DNA from: an uncultured Bacilli bacterium | Lineage (GTDB): Bacteria > Bacillota_I > Bacilli_A > RF39 > UBA660 | Direction of reading: 5' to 3' | NCBI GenBank assembly: GCA_934100165.1 | Contig: CAKOPN010000003.1 | Span: forward strand, 124,001 to 188,000 | Length of the DNA stretch: 64,000 bases | Shown here: positions 25,130 to 33,004 of the stretch, piece after piece | How positions within the stretch are numbered: the first letter of the stretch is position 1 | Layout of the letters: each line of letters opens with the position of its first letter | The notes under the pieces: model-generated | What the model was told of the DNA's origin: nothing | What the model saw: only the letters and a program-made list of their open reading frames with translations | Databases searched by the model: none | Made by a program: the position numbers and the translations under genes

Positions 25130-27568
25130 ATGGATAGATTAGAACAAAATAATATAGTTAAAGAAGTAGAAACATCGTTTTTAGAGTATTCAATGAGTGT
25201 AATAGTAGCACGTGCACTTCCAGATTTAAGAGATGGTTTAAAACCAGTACATAGAAGAATTCTTTATTCAATGTACGAATCAGGATACACTCCAGACAAA
25301 CAGCATCGTAAGTGTGCTAGAATTGTCGGTGATGTAATGGGAAAATATCACCCACATGGTGATTCTAGTATTTATGAAGCTATGGTAAGAATGGCCCAAG
25401 ATTTCAGTTATCGTTACATGCTAGTAGATGGTCATGGAAATTTTGGTAATATGGATGGCGATGGAGCAGCAGCAATGCGTTATACAGAGGCTAGACTTTC
25501 CAAAATAAGCCTAGAGTTACTAAGAGATATAAATAAAGATACAGTAAATTTTATTCCAAACTTTGATGAAACGGAAAAAGAGCCTGAAGTTATTCCAAGT
25601 AGATTTCCAAATATATTAGTTAATGGAACTATGGGAATTGCTGTAGGTATGGCAACTAATATTCCTCCTCATAACTTAGGTGAAGTAATAGATGGTTGCG
25701 TTGCATATATTGATAATAATGAAATAACTCCTTTAGAACTAATGAATTATATTAAAGGTCCTGATTTTCCAACAGGTGCTATTATATTAGGAAATAGTGG
25801 CATAAAAAAAGCTTACGAAACAGGAAGAGGAAGTATTACTTTAAGATGTAAAGCTAGTATAGAGGAAACTAATAATAAACATAGAATTGTGATTACTGAA
25901 ATTCCATATGGAATAAATACATTAGAACTAAAAAATAGAATAGCAGAATTAGTAAGAGATAAGGTTCTTGAAGGAATTGCTGATTATCATGAAGAAACAA
26001 ATATAGAAAATGGTGTAAAAATAGTAGTTACATTGAAAAAAGATGCCAATCCAAATGTGGTACTAAACAATTTATACAAGCATACACCACTTCAATCAAC
26101 ATACGGAATAATATTCCTAATGCTTGATAAAGGTGTTCCAAAAACATTAAATATTAAAGAAATAATAAGTAAATATGTAGAATATCAACGAGAAATTATT
26201 GTAAGAAGAACAACATTTGATTTGAAGAAGGCAGAAGCAAGAGCTCATATATTAGAAGGTTATAAAATAGCATTAGATAACCTAGATGCAGTGATAAATA
26301 TAATTAGAAATGCTGAGACCGATACAATCGCTAAAGAAAAACTTATGAGTAATTTCTCACTTAGTGAAGCACAAACAGATGCAATATTAGAATTAAAATT
26401 AAGACGTTTAACAGGTTTAGAGAGAGATAAGATTGAGCAAGATTTAAAGGAAACTTTAGCACTTATTGAGGATTTGAAAGCTATCCTTGCTAGTGAAGAA
26501 AGAATAAATGAAATAATCAAAACAGAAATGTTAGAGATTAAAGAAAAATATGGTGATGAAAGAAGAACGACCATAGATATGTCTGCAATTGATTACATTG
26601 AAGATGAGTCATTGATACCTGTAGAAGACATAATAATAGCATTAACTAACAAAGGATATATAAAGAGAGTACCAAATGATACATTTAAAACGCAAAATAG
26701 AGGCGGAGTTGGAATAAAAGGTATGTCTACAAATGAAGAGGATTTCCCAGAAAAATTGGTTACAATGAAGACTCATGATTATATTTTGATGTTTAGTAAC
26801 TATGGAAAGGTATACAGAATGAAAGGATACGAAATTCCTGAGTTTAGTAGACAATCAAAAGGACTACCTATAGTTAATTTATTGCCACTTGAAAAAGATG
26901 AGCGTATTACTTCAATTGTTACAGTAGATGCTACAAATGAAGTAAATAAATACTTAGTATTTATTACAAAATCAGGGTTAATAAAACGAACTGCTATGGA
27001 AGAATTTGATAGTATAAGAAATAATGGTAAAAAAGCTATTATATTAAAAGAAGATGATGAGTTAATTGCAGTTAGAAAAACAGATGGTAACAAAGAAATA
27101 ATAATTGGTGCAAGTAATGGAAGATTGGTAAGATTCTATGAAAATGAAGTAAGAATAATGGGAAGAGGAAGTTCAGGAGTAAAAGGAATCGACTTATCAG
27201 ATAATGAATTTGTAGTAGGAGCAGAAATAGTAACGGATAATGAAGAAGTATTAGTAGTAACAGAAAACGGTTACGGTAAGAAAACTCCTATAGATGAATA
27301 TAGACGTACACACAGAGGTAGTAAAGGAGTTAAAACTTTAAACATAACAGAAAAAAATGGCAACATAGTATCATTAAAAACAGTTTCAGGAAATGAAGAT
27401 TTAATAATAATTACTGATGTTGGTATGACAATAAGAATTTCAGTAGAACAAATATCAACATTAAGTAGAAATACTCAAGGTGTAAGATTAATAACATTAA
27501 AGAATAATCAAAAAGTTTCAACAATTGCTTCATTAGATAAATTAATTGAAGAAAATATTGAAGAATAA
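25130..27568 (+). CDS. gyrA: DNA gyrase subunit A
   Basis: 812 residues. Catalytic Tyr in MRYTEARLSK; the quinolone region reads GKYHPHGDSSIYEAM with Ser80/Glu83, a susceptible-type sequence. The C-terminal beta-pinwheel begins after the GyrA box QNRGGVGIKG, which distinguishes it from ParC. It starts 9 bp after gyrB. Confidence 0.99.
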   Translation: MDRLEQNNIVKEVETSFLEYSMSVIVARALPDLRDGLKPVHRRILYSMYESGYTPDKQHRKCARIVGDVMGKYHPHGDSSIYEAMVRMAQDFSYRYMLVDGHGNFGNMDGDGAAAMRYTEARLSKISLELLRDINKDTVNFIPNFDETEKEPEVIPSRFPNILVNGTMGIAVGMATNIPPHNLGEVIDGCVAYIDNNEITPLELMNYIKGPDFPTGAIILGNSGIKKAYETGRGSITLRCKASIEETNNKHRIVITEIPYGINTLELKNRIAELVRDKVLEGIADYHEETNIENGVKIVVTLKKDANPNVVLNNLYKHTPLQSTYGIIFLMLDKGVPKTLNIKEIISKYVEYQREIIVRRTTFDLKKAEARAHILEGYKIALDNLDAVINIIRNAETDTIAKEKLMSNFSLSEAQTDAILELKLRRLTGLERDKIEQDLKETLALIEDLKAILASEERINEIIKTEMLEIKEKYGDERRTTIDMSAIDYIEDESLIPVEDIIIALTNKGYIKRVPNDTFKTQNRGGVGIKGMSTNEEDFPEKLVTMKTHDYILMFSNYGKVYRMKGYEIPEFSRQSKGLPIVNLLPLEKDERITSIVTVDATNEVNKYLVFITKSGLIKRTAMEEFDSIRNNGKKAIILKEDDELIAVRKTDGNKEIIIGASNGRLVRFYENEVRIMGRGSSGVKGIDLSDNEFVVGAEIVTDNEEVLVVTENGYGKKTPIDEYRRTHRGSKGVKTLNITEKNGNIVSLKTVSGNEDLIIITDVGMTIRISVEQISTLSRNTQGVRLITLKNNQKVSTIASLDKLIEENIEE

Positions 27569-27610
27569 CAATAAAAGAACATTTGTTCGAGCAAAAAAAT
27601 TCACAAATAC

Positions 27611-27639
27611 TTGATATAAACAATATTTTATAGTAAAAT
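27611..27639 (+). promoter_or_regulatory. Promoter of the SRP RNA gene
   Basis: TTGATA (27611-27616), 17-bp spacer, TAAAAT (27634-27639), placed to start transcription at about 27645. Confidence 0.75.
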
Positions 27640-27642
27640 GTA

Positions 27643-27732
27643 AGTGATGCAATAAGTACAGCGGAACCAGGTCAGGATCGGAAGATAGCAGCCTTAACGT
27701 GGATAAAGTGCTTATGTGCATCATTTTTTTTT
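27643..27732 (+). ncRNA. ffs: Signal recognition particle RNA, small bacterial (4.5S-like) type
   Basis: The conserved apical domain reads GGTCAGGATCGGAAGATAGC followed by AGCC: a GGAA tetraloop with the Ffh-binding internal loops. The ends TGATGCA-ATAAGTAC and GTGCTTAT-GTGCATCA pair into one long stem. A run of T residues follows as a terminator. About 88 nt, so it lacks the Alu domain of the long Bacillus form. It lies beside tadA and dnaX, the usual neighbours of the Bacillus scRNA gene. Confidence 0.93.
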
Positions 27733-27757
27733 ATAAAAAAAGGTAGTGTGGTGTTAA

Positions 27758-28204
27758 ATGAAAGAAGATATATTTTACATGAAAATAGCGTATGAAGAAG
27801 CACAAAAAGCATATAAAAAGGGAGAAATACCGGTAGGATGTGTTATTGTTGATGAACAAGATGGAAAAATATTAGCACAAGCACATAATTTGAGAGATAA
27901 CACAAATATAACAGTTAATCATGCCGAAATTATAGCAATAATAAAAGCTAATAAAATTATTAAAAATTGGAGATTAGTAAATTGCATTATGTATTCTACA
28001 TTAAAGCCATGTGAGATGTGTATGGAAGTAATTAAAAATAGTAAAATTAAAAAAGTAATATATGCAGCACAGCCTAAAACCAAAATAAAAAATAAGCGAC
28101 CAATTATAAGAAAGATAAGAAATAAAGATGTATCACATGAATGTTCAAAAATAATAACAACTGCATTTTTACAAATAAGAAAAGAAAAAATCAAAAGCAT
28201 TTAA
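27758..28204 (+). CDS. tadA: tRNA-specific adenosine deaminase TadA
   Basis: 148 residues of the cytidine-deaminase fold. Zinc and catalytic motifs are VNHAEI and KPCEMC, and the start DIFYMKIAYEEAQKAYKKGE with IPVGCVIV is typical. It makes inosine at position 34 of tRNA-Arg(ACG). In Bacillus the order is tadA, scRNA, dnaX; here the RNA precedes tadA. The following 1.25 kb contains no gene. Confidence 0.95.
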   Translation: MKEDIFYMKIAYEEAQKAYKKGEIPVGCVIVDEQDGKILAQAHNLRDNTNITVNHAEIIAIIKANKIIKNWRLVNCIMYSTLKPCEMCMEVIKNSKIKKVIYAAQPKTKIKNKRPIIRKIRNKDVSHECSKIITTAFLQIRKEKIKSI

Positions 28205-28279
28205 AACTAATTATAACTACTTACAAAATTCAGATTAAAACAATAACCAAAATATATACAAATGTATATATTTTTTTAA

Positions 28280-28295
28280 TATTTCCCAGGAAATA
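28280..28295. other. Noc-binding site 1
   Basis: TATTTCCCAGGAAATA, one central change from the published consensus; part of a 24-bp near-perfect palindrome at 28276-28299. Confidence 0.8.
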
Positions 28296-28434
28296 TTAAA
28301 AAAATGAATCTGTGGAAAGAAACTAAATCATCCATAAATTTAAGAGAAATAAGTAATAATTAAAAAAACAGAAAAATAGAGGAAAAAAGGGGAATTCTTT
28401 GGAAAAAATAATAATATTATCAAATTAAGTAAAA

Positions 28435-28450
28435 TATTTCCCAGGAAATA
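28435..28450. other. Noc-binding site 2
   Basis: TATTTCCCAGGAAATA, one central change. The following parS position (about 28485, AAATGTAACCAAGG) is decayed. Confidence 0.8.
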
Positions 28451-28549
28451 AAATGAAATGGCAGCAACAATACAGGGAAGAGAAATGTAACCAAGGAAGA
28501 CTGATAAATAAATAACGAAGAAGAGCAAAACTCATTAAGCTAATTAAAA

Positions 28550-28565
28550 TATTTCCCGGGAAATA
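28550..28565. other. Noc-binding site 3, perfect
   Basis: TATTTCCCGGGAAATA, a perfect palindrome and exact consensus. Confidence 0.88.
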
Positions 28566-28599
28566 AATACAAAAAAAGTAAAAAAGTTTAATGAAGAAA

Positions 28600-28615
28600 T
28601 GTTACACGTGAAACA
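28600..28615. other. parS: parS site A
   Basis: TGTTACACGTGAAACA, an exact match to the degenerate consensus TGTTNCACGTGAAACA. Confidence 0.92.
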
Positions 28616-28662
28616 TAGTAGAAATAGCAGAGGAAAAAAACAAAATATCGAACTAATTTAAA

Positions 28663-28678
28663 TATTTCCCGGGAAATA
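28663..28678. other. Noc-binding site 4, perfect
   Basis: TATTTCCCGGGAAATA. The parS position that should follow near 28712 is decayed (AGATGCTCCAAGCAGAAC). Confidence 0.88.
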
Positions 28679-28776
28679 AAATGAAATAGTAATAAAAATA
28701 CAGGAAAAAGAGATGCTCCAAGCAGAACAAAATTAAAAGTAACGGAGAAAAATAAAAAAAGTTAACTTGAATAAGA

Positions 28777-28791
28777 TATTTTCAGGAAATA
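28777..28791. other. Decayed Noc site
   Basis: TATTTTCAGGAAATA, one base short with a central change, but exactly in register with the 115-bp period. Confidence 0.55.
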
Positions 28792-28827
28792 ATGAAAAAA
28801 AGCAATATAAAAAACTGGAAAAAGAAA

Positions 28828-28843
28828 TGTTACACGTGAAACA
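28828..28843. other. parS: parS site B
   Basis: TGTTACACGTGAAACA, same orientation as the other copies, 228 bp (two periods) after site A. Confidence 0.92.
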
Positions 28844-28892
28844 TAATTAAAAAAATAACGGAGAAAAAAACAAATTCATTGAATGATTAAAA

Positions 28893-28908
28893 TATTTCCC
28901 AGGAAATA
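28893..28908. other. Noc-binding site 5
   Basis: TATTTCCCAGGAAATA, one central change. Confidence 0.8.
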
Positions 28909-28942
28909 AACAAAACGGCAGTATAAATACTGGAAAAAGAAA

Positions 28943-28958
28943 TGTTACACGTGAAACA
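28943..28958. other. parS: parS site C
   Basis: TGTTACACGTGAAACA. Confidence 0.92.
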
Positions 28959-29006
28959 TAATAGAAAAGTAACGGAGAACAAACAAAAATATTAAACCAA
29001 TTTAAA

Positions 29007-29022
29007 TATTTCTCGGGAAATA
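29007..29022. other. Noc-binding site 6
   Basis: TATTTCTCGGGAAATA, one change from consensus. Confidence 0.78.
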
Positions 29023-29058
29023 AATACAAAAAAAGTAAAAAAAAGTTTAATGAAGGAA

Positions 29059-29074
29059 TGTTACACGTGAAACA
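29059..29074. other. parS: parS site D
   Basis: TGTTACACGTGAAACA. Confidence 0.92.
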
Positions 29075-29122
29075 TAACAAAATAATAGCAGAAAAATTAA
29101 ATATATTAAATTTAGTAAAAAA

Positions 29123-29138
29123 TATTTCCCGGGAAATA
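29123..29138. other. Noc-binding site 7, perfect
   Basis: TATTTCCCGGGAAATA, followed by the same AATACAAAAAAAGTAAAA spacer as sites 3 and 6. Confidence 0.88.
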
Positions 29139-29172
29139 AATACAAAAAAAGTAAAAAAGTTTAATGAAGGAA

Positions 29173-29188
29173 TGTTACACGTGAAACA
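29173..29188. other. parS: parS site E
   Basis: TGTTACACGTGAAACA, the last intact parS before dnaX; a decayed copy (ACTACACGTTAACATG) follows at about 29271-29286. Confidence 0.92.
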
Positions 29189-29417
29189 TAACAAAAAAGT
29201 AAAATACATCAAGCATAGCAAAATGTTTCTTTGAAAAATAAATATAAAACAGTAAAAATACTAGAAAAATACTACACGTTAACATGATTAAAAATGTGCT
29301 GAAAAGAAGTGAAAAATGCATTAAACTAAGTAAAATACTTTTTTAAAAATAAGATTTTTATTATGTGTAAATATAGTTAAATAATAACAAAAAATGATTT
29401 AATATAAAACTAAAATA

Positions 29418-29426
29418 TGCTATACT
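29418..29426 (+). promoter_or_regulatory. Extended -10 promoter for dnaX
   Basis: TGCTATACT (extended -10) with no good -35 hexamer, 26 bases before the dnaX start and 67 bp after the last decayed repeat. ParB or Noc spreading from the array could affect it. Confidence 0.5.
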
Positions 29427-29452
29427 TATACCTGGGAGAAAGGAGAAACAAA

Positions 29453-31003
29453 ATGAGTTATCAAGCACTTTATAGAAAATATAGACCTAAAAATTTTGAT
29501 GAAGTATCAGGCCAAAATATTACAGTTAGAATTTTAAAAAATGCAATCAAAAATAATAAAATAGCTCATGCATATTTATTCTTTGGACCTAGGGGGACTG
29601 GAAAAACATCAATAGCAAAAATATTCGCTAGAGCAATTAACTGTAAGAACTCTCATGATGGTATTCAGTGCGAAAATTGTGATAGTTGTATTATATCAAA
29701 AGAAAAAGAATGTGTAGATATTATTGAAATAGATGCAGCGTCAAACAATGGCGTAAATGAAATACGAGAACTAAAAAATAAGGTATCATTTGTCCCATCA
29801 GAATTAAAATACAAAGTATACATAATAGATGAGGTACATATGCTATCTATAGCTGCTTTTAATGCTTTATTAAAAACATTAGAAGAACCACCAGAACATA
29901 TAGTGTTTATCTTAGCAACAACGGAATTAAACAAAGTACCGTCAACAATTATTTCAAGATGTCAAACGTTAGAATTTAATAAAATAAATTTGAATGATAT
30001 GAAAAGCAGATTAAAAAACATATCGGAAAAAGAAAAAATTCAAATTAGTGACGAAGCAATAGAAGAGATAGCTAAATATTCTAATGGAGGATTAAGAGAT
30101 GCCATTGGAACTTTAGAAAAAGCTATTTCTTATACAGATAAGAAAATAGAGGCAAATGACATAAAAGAAATTAGTGGCAATATTACAACAAAAGAATTAA
30201 ATGAATTTTTAAGTTTAATTGAAAGTAAAAATATCGAGACAGTTTTAAAACAAATTGAAGAGTACTACAATAATGGAACAGATTTAATTAAATTATTGAA
30301 TGAAATAATTGAATACTTTAGAAATGATTTGATAGAAAACAGAAAAGATGTATTAAACAAATGTTCTATGATTAGAAATTTGAATAGTATAGAAGAGGAA
30401 ATGAGAAAATCTGACAATCCTAAAATAATTTTTGAAATAGCGATGCTTAATATGATATACGCAAATAATTTAGAAAATACCCAAAATATTGAATATAAAG
30501 GGAATTCTACATTAAATGTAATTATAGAAAATAATTTATCAAAAGAAACGAAAGAAGAAGAAAAAAAATTAGAAGAAAAAAGACAAAAGGAAATAAGAGT
30601 TAATAATACTTTATGCAGCCCTAAAAAAGAAAAAGTTGTTAAATTAAGAAATGGTTGGGATAACTTAAAAGATTTAGCGTTCGATATAAATTACGGTAAT
30701 ATAGCTCGTCTACTAAGTTCAGATATTTTACCAGTGGCAGCCAGTGATACAAACGTTATATTGATATCAAAACTAAATGGTCTTGCAGAACAAATTAACA
30801 GTGATCTTTATACAGTAGAAAAAATATTTCAAAAAGCCTTTGGATGTGATATTAAACCAATTTGTATTTCAGAAAAAGAGTGGAATGAGTACATTGAAAA
30901 ATACAAAAAAGATAAATCATCTTTTAAGTATATTGAAGAGATAGAGAAAAAAAGAAATTTGACACTAAAAGAAAGAGCTAAAGAATTATTTGAAGAAATT
31001 TAA
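29453..31003 (+). CDS. dnaX: DNA polymerase III gamma/tau subunit
   Basis: 516 residues from the ATG at 29453, preceded by AAAGGAG; the longer frame from 29417 lacks a ribosome-binding site. Starts MSYQALYRKYRPKNFDEVSG; Walker A GPRGTGKTS; a four-Cys zinc module around CKNSHDGIQCENCDSC; DEVHMLSIAAFNALLKTLEE; sensor 1 region TTELNKVPSTIISRCQ. It is the ATPase of the clamp loader, bridging polymerase and helicase. Confidence 0.97.
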   Translation: MSYQALYRKYRPKNFDEVSGQNITVRILKNAIKNNKIAHAYLFFGPRGTGKTSIAKIFARAINCKNSHDGIQCENCDSCIISKEKECVDIIEIDAASNNGVNEIRELKNKVSFVPSELKYKVYIIDEVHMLSIAAFNALLKTLEEPPEHIVFILATTELNKVPSTIISRCQTLEFNKINLNDMKSRLKNISEKEKIQISDEAIEEIAKYSNGGLRDAIGTLEKAISYTDKKIEANDIKEISGNITTKELNEFLSLIESKNIETVLKQIEEYYNNGTDLIKLLNEIIEYFRNDLIENRKDVLNKCSMIRNLNSIEEEMRKSDNPKIIFEIAMLNMIYANNLENTQNIEYKGNSTLNVIIENNLSKETKEEEKKLEEKRQKEIRVNNTLCSPKKEKVVKLRNGWDNLKDLAFDINYGNIARLLSSDILPVAASDTNVILISKLNGLAEQINSDLYTVEKIFQKAFGCDIKPICISEKEWNEYIEKYKKDKSSFKYIEEIEKKRNLTLKERAKELFEEI

Positions 31004-31023
31004 TAGAAAGAAGGAATATTATT

Positions 31024-31320
31024 ATGAATATGCAAGCATTAATGAAACAAGCTCAAACATTACAAAAGGATATGACAAAAGCACAAAATGAAATTGAAAA
31101 ACAAGAATTTGAAGGAGAAAGTTCTGTTGTAAAAGTAAAAATAAATGGAAAACATGAAGTTTTATCTGTAAAAATAGATTCAAACGCTAATTTAACATCA
31201 GATGATTTAGAGATGCTAGAAGATATGATAATGATAGCTATGAATAATGCTAATAAAAAAGCAGAAAATTTTAAGGCAGAAAAATTGTCAAAATTTGGCA
31301 ATATACCAGGATTACTTTAA
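31024..31320 (+). CDS. ybaB: Nucleoid-associated protein YbaB/EbfC family
   Basis: 98 residues: MNMQALMKQAQTLQKDMTKA, then the VKVKINGKHEVLSVKID core and a C-terminal FGNIPGLL, typical of YbaB/YaaK. A dimeric DNA-binding protein found between dnaX and recR. Its stop codon overlaps the recR start (TAATG). Confidence 0.96.
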   Translation: MNMQALMKQAQTLQKDMTKAQNEIEKQEFEGESSVVKVKINGKHEVLSVKIDSNANLTSDDLEMLEDMIMIAMNNANKKAENFKAEKLSKFGNIPGLL

Positions 31321-31916
31321 TGTACCCAGAAAGTTTAAAAAACTTAATTGAAAGTTTTAAAATTTTGCCAGGAATTGGTGAAAAAACTGCTGAGAGATTA
31401 GCTTTTTACTTAATAAATGAAGATAAAGAAAAGACAGATTTTTTTTCAGATTCAATTAAAAATGCAAAAGAAAAAATTCAAAGATGTGAAATTTGTAATA
31501 GTATTACTGATAAAAGTATTTGTGACATTTGTTCTAATAATTTGAGAGAAAAGTCACAATTATGCATTGTTGAGGATCCCAAAAGCTTGTTTTTATTTGA
31601 AAAACTTGGTACATATAATGGACAATATCATGTTATTAATGGACTTATTTCTCCACTTGATGGTATAGAACCAGATGATATTGGAATTGAAAAACTAATA
31701 AAGAGAATTCAAAAAAGTAACTTTAAAGAAATAATAATTGCAGTTAAGCCAAGCATTGAAGGGGAAACAACAGCACTTTACATAAAAAAAATAATAGATG
31801 GAATGAATATAAAAGTTACTAGAATTGCAAGTGGCATACCTATTGGAACAGACATCGAGTATATTGATACTATTACTTTAGAGAGAGCATTAAATGATAG
31901 AAAAGAAATAGAATAA
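31320..31916 (+). CDS. recR: Recombination mediator RecR
   Basis: 198 residues. Helix-hairpin-helix LPGIGEKTAERLAFYL, Cys4 zinc finger CEICNSITDKSICDIC, and a Toprim domain beginning CIVEDPKSLFLFEKLG, with ARVTRIASGIPIGTDIEYID-like sequence near the end. It forms the clamp that loads RecA with RecF and RecO. Confidence 0.97.
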   Translation: MYPESLKNLIESFKILPGIGEKTAERLAFYLINEDKEKTDFFSDSIKNAKEKIQRCEICNSITDKSICDICSNNLREKSQLCIVEDPKSLFLFEKLGTYNGQYHVINGLISPLDGIEPDDIGIEKLIKRIQKSNFKEIIIAVKPSIEGETTALYIKKIIDGMNIKVTRIASGIPIGTDIEYIDTITLERALNDRKEIE

Positions 31917-31926
31917 ACTAAAACGG

Positions 31927-31962
31927 AATTTCATAGACTCTACTGAGGTGGACTATGAAATT
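31927..31962 (+). promoter_or_regulatory. Hairpin enclosing the bofA ribosome-binding site and start codon
   Basis: AATTTCATAG (31927-31936) pairs perfectly with CTATGAAATT (31953-31962). The ATG of bofA (31955) is inside the 3' arm and the GAGGTG ribosome-binding site (31945-31950) is in the loop. It could hold bofA translation down or make it depend on upstream ribosomes. Confidence 0.5.
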
Positions 31963-32140
31963 TCTATTAAGTATATTAAAAAAAATAACATTAGCATTTA
32001 TTATACTATATACGTATAATTTAATTGGTGAATCTATTAATTTAATAATACCTATAAATTTTATTACTATATTCATTATAACATTATTAGATTTTCCAGG
32101 TCTTTTTCTATTGGTTATTATGCTTAAATTATTTTATTAA
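31955..32140 (+). CDS. bofA: BofA-like inhibitor of pro-sigma-K processing
   Basis: 61 residues, mostly two hydrophobic segments. The C-terminal half IPINFITIFIITLLDFPGLF matches the BofA ending (VPINLVTTAISGILGIPG). BofA holds the SpoIVFB protease inactive in the outer forespore membrane in Bacillus. Located after recR, as in Bacillus. Shorter than Bacillus BofA (87) at the N-terminus. Short and hydrophobic, so the assignment rests on motif plus synteny. Confidence 0.8.
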   Translation: MKFLLSILKKITLAFIILYTYNLIGESINLIIPINFITIFIITLLDFPGLFLLVIMLKLFY

Positions 32141-32149
32141 GGAGAAAAA

Positions 32150-33004
32150 ATGGAAGAATTGGAATTGCAAAAAGAAAAATTTAATTTAATGTTAGATAAA
32201 TATATAAAAAAAGATAAAATTAACCATGCATACTTAATAGAAACTAATTCTTCTAATAGGATAGAATTAGCTAATGAATTAGTAAACAGAATTTCAGCTC
32301 TAAGTAACGAAGATGAAAAAAATTTAAATCTTAATTCTGATTTAAAGATTATCAAGGAAGATGGACAAACAATAAAGAAAGAAACAATATTAGAATTAAA
32401 AGAGTCATTTATGACAAAGTCCATATACAATAAAAATAGAATTTATATAATAGAAGAGGCAGAAAAATTAAATGATTCAGCAGCAAATACATTATTAAAA
32501 TTCCTAGAAGAACCAGAGTATGGAATAATTGCTATATTGATTACCAGTAACAGAAATCAAGTTATAAATACAATAGTTTCGCGTTGTCAAATTTTAAGAT
32601 GCATGTTCATAAGTGGACAAGCAGAAATGTTTGACGAAGAATTTAGCAAAAAAATATTTGATTTTACTTTTTTACTGGAAGAGAAAAAAGAAGAAGCAAT
32701 TGCTTATCTTAATGACTATTACAATGATTATTTAGTTGATAGGAATGAGGTAGAAAAATTTTTAAAGGCTTTGCTTTATTTATATAACGATGTACTTCAT
32801 TATAACTTAAATCTTGAATTAGAATATTTTTATAAATATAAAGAAAACATAAAAAAAATATCTAGCTACAATAATCTTGAAGACTTGAAAAACAAAATAA
32901 ATGCAATTAAAATATGTATTGAACGGGAGAATTTTAATGTTAACATTAAGTTGTTATTAGATAAACTAATAATACTTATGAGTGGAGTTGATTTAGATGT
33001 ATGA
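32150..33004 (+). CDS. holB: DNA polymerase III delta' subunit
   Basis: 284 residues with the clamp-loader fold: KINHAYLIET, a degenerate P-loop region, YIIEEAEKLNDSAANTLLKF with LEEPEYG, and TSNRNQVINTIVSRCQILR. It is a clamp-loader stator subunit. It overlaps ricT by 8 bp. In Bacillus tmk and other genes separate it from recR; they are absent here. Confidence 0.93.
   Translation: MEELELQKEKFNLMLDKYIKKDKINHAYLIETNSSNRIELANELVNRISALSNEDEKNLNLNSDLKIIKEDGQTIKKETILELKESFMTKSIYNKNRIYIIEEAEKLNDSAANTLLKFLEEPEYGIIAILITSNRNQVINTIVSRCQILRCMFISGQAEMFDEEFSKKIFDFTFLLEEKKEEAIAYLNDYYNDYLVDRNEVEKFLKALLYLYNDVLHYNLNLELEYFYKYKENIKKISSYNNLEDLKNKINAIKICIERENFNVNIKLLLDKLIILMSGVDLDV

Larger units (their letters stand above)
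28276..29351. repeat. Tandem array (period about 115 bp) of alternating Noc-binding and parS palindromes
   Basis: Non-coding array between tadA and dnaX. Noc-type palindromes start at 28280, 28435, 28550, 28663, 28777 (decayed), 28893, 29007, 29123, 29224 (decayed) and 29336 (decayed); after the first gap (155 bp) the steps are 115, 113, 114, 116, 114, 116, 101 and 112. parS palindromes start at 28600, 28828, 28943, 29059 and 29173, each about 50 bp after a Noc site, with steps that are multiples of about 115. Decayed parS remnants sit near 28485, 28712 and 29270. Between the sites the sequence is purine-rich and diverged. Both matching proteins (ParB, Noc) are encoded at 9-12 kb. Confidence 0.93.

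Noticed and set aside
28340..29221. Two minus-strand open frames inside the array (62 and 124 codons)
   Set aside because: They are translations of the tandem repeat itself (a repeated Cys-Phe-Thr-Cys-Asn-type peptide from the parS copies), with no ribosome-binding site.
28276..29351. CRISPR array
   Set aside because: Spacing is regular, but the repeated units are two different 16-bp palindromes with related spacers, there are no unique equal-length spacers, and no cas genes are in the window.
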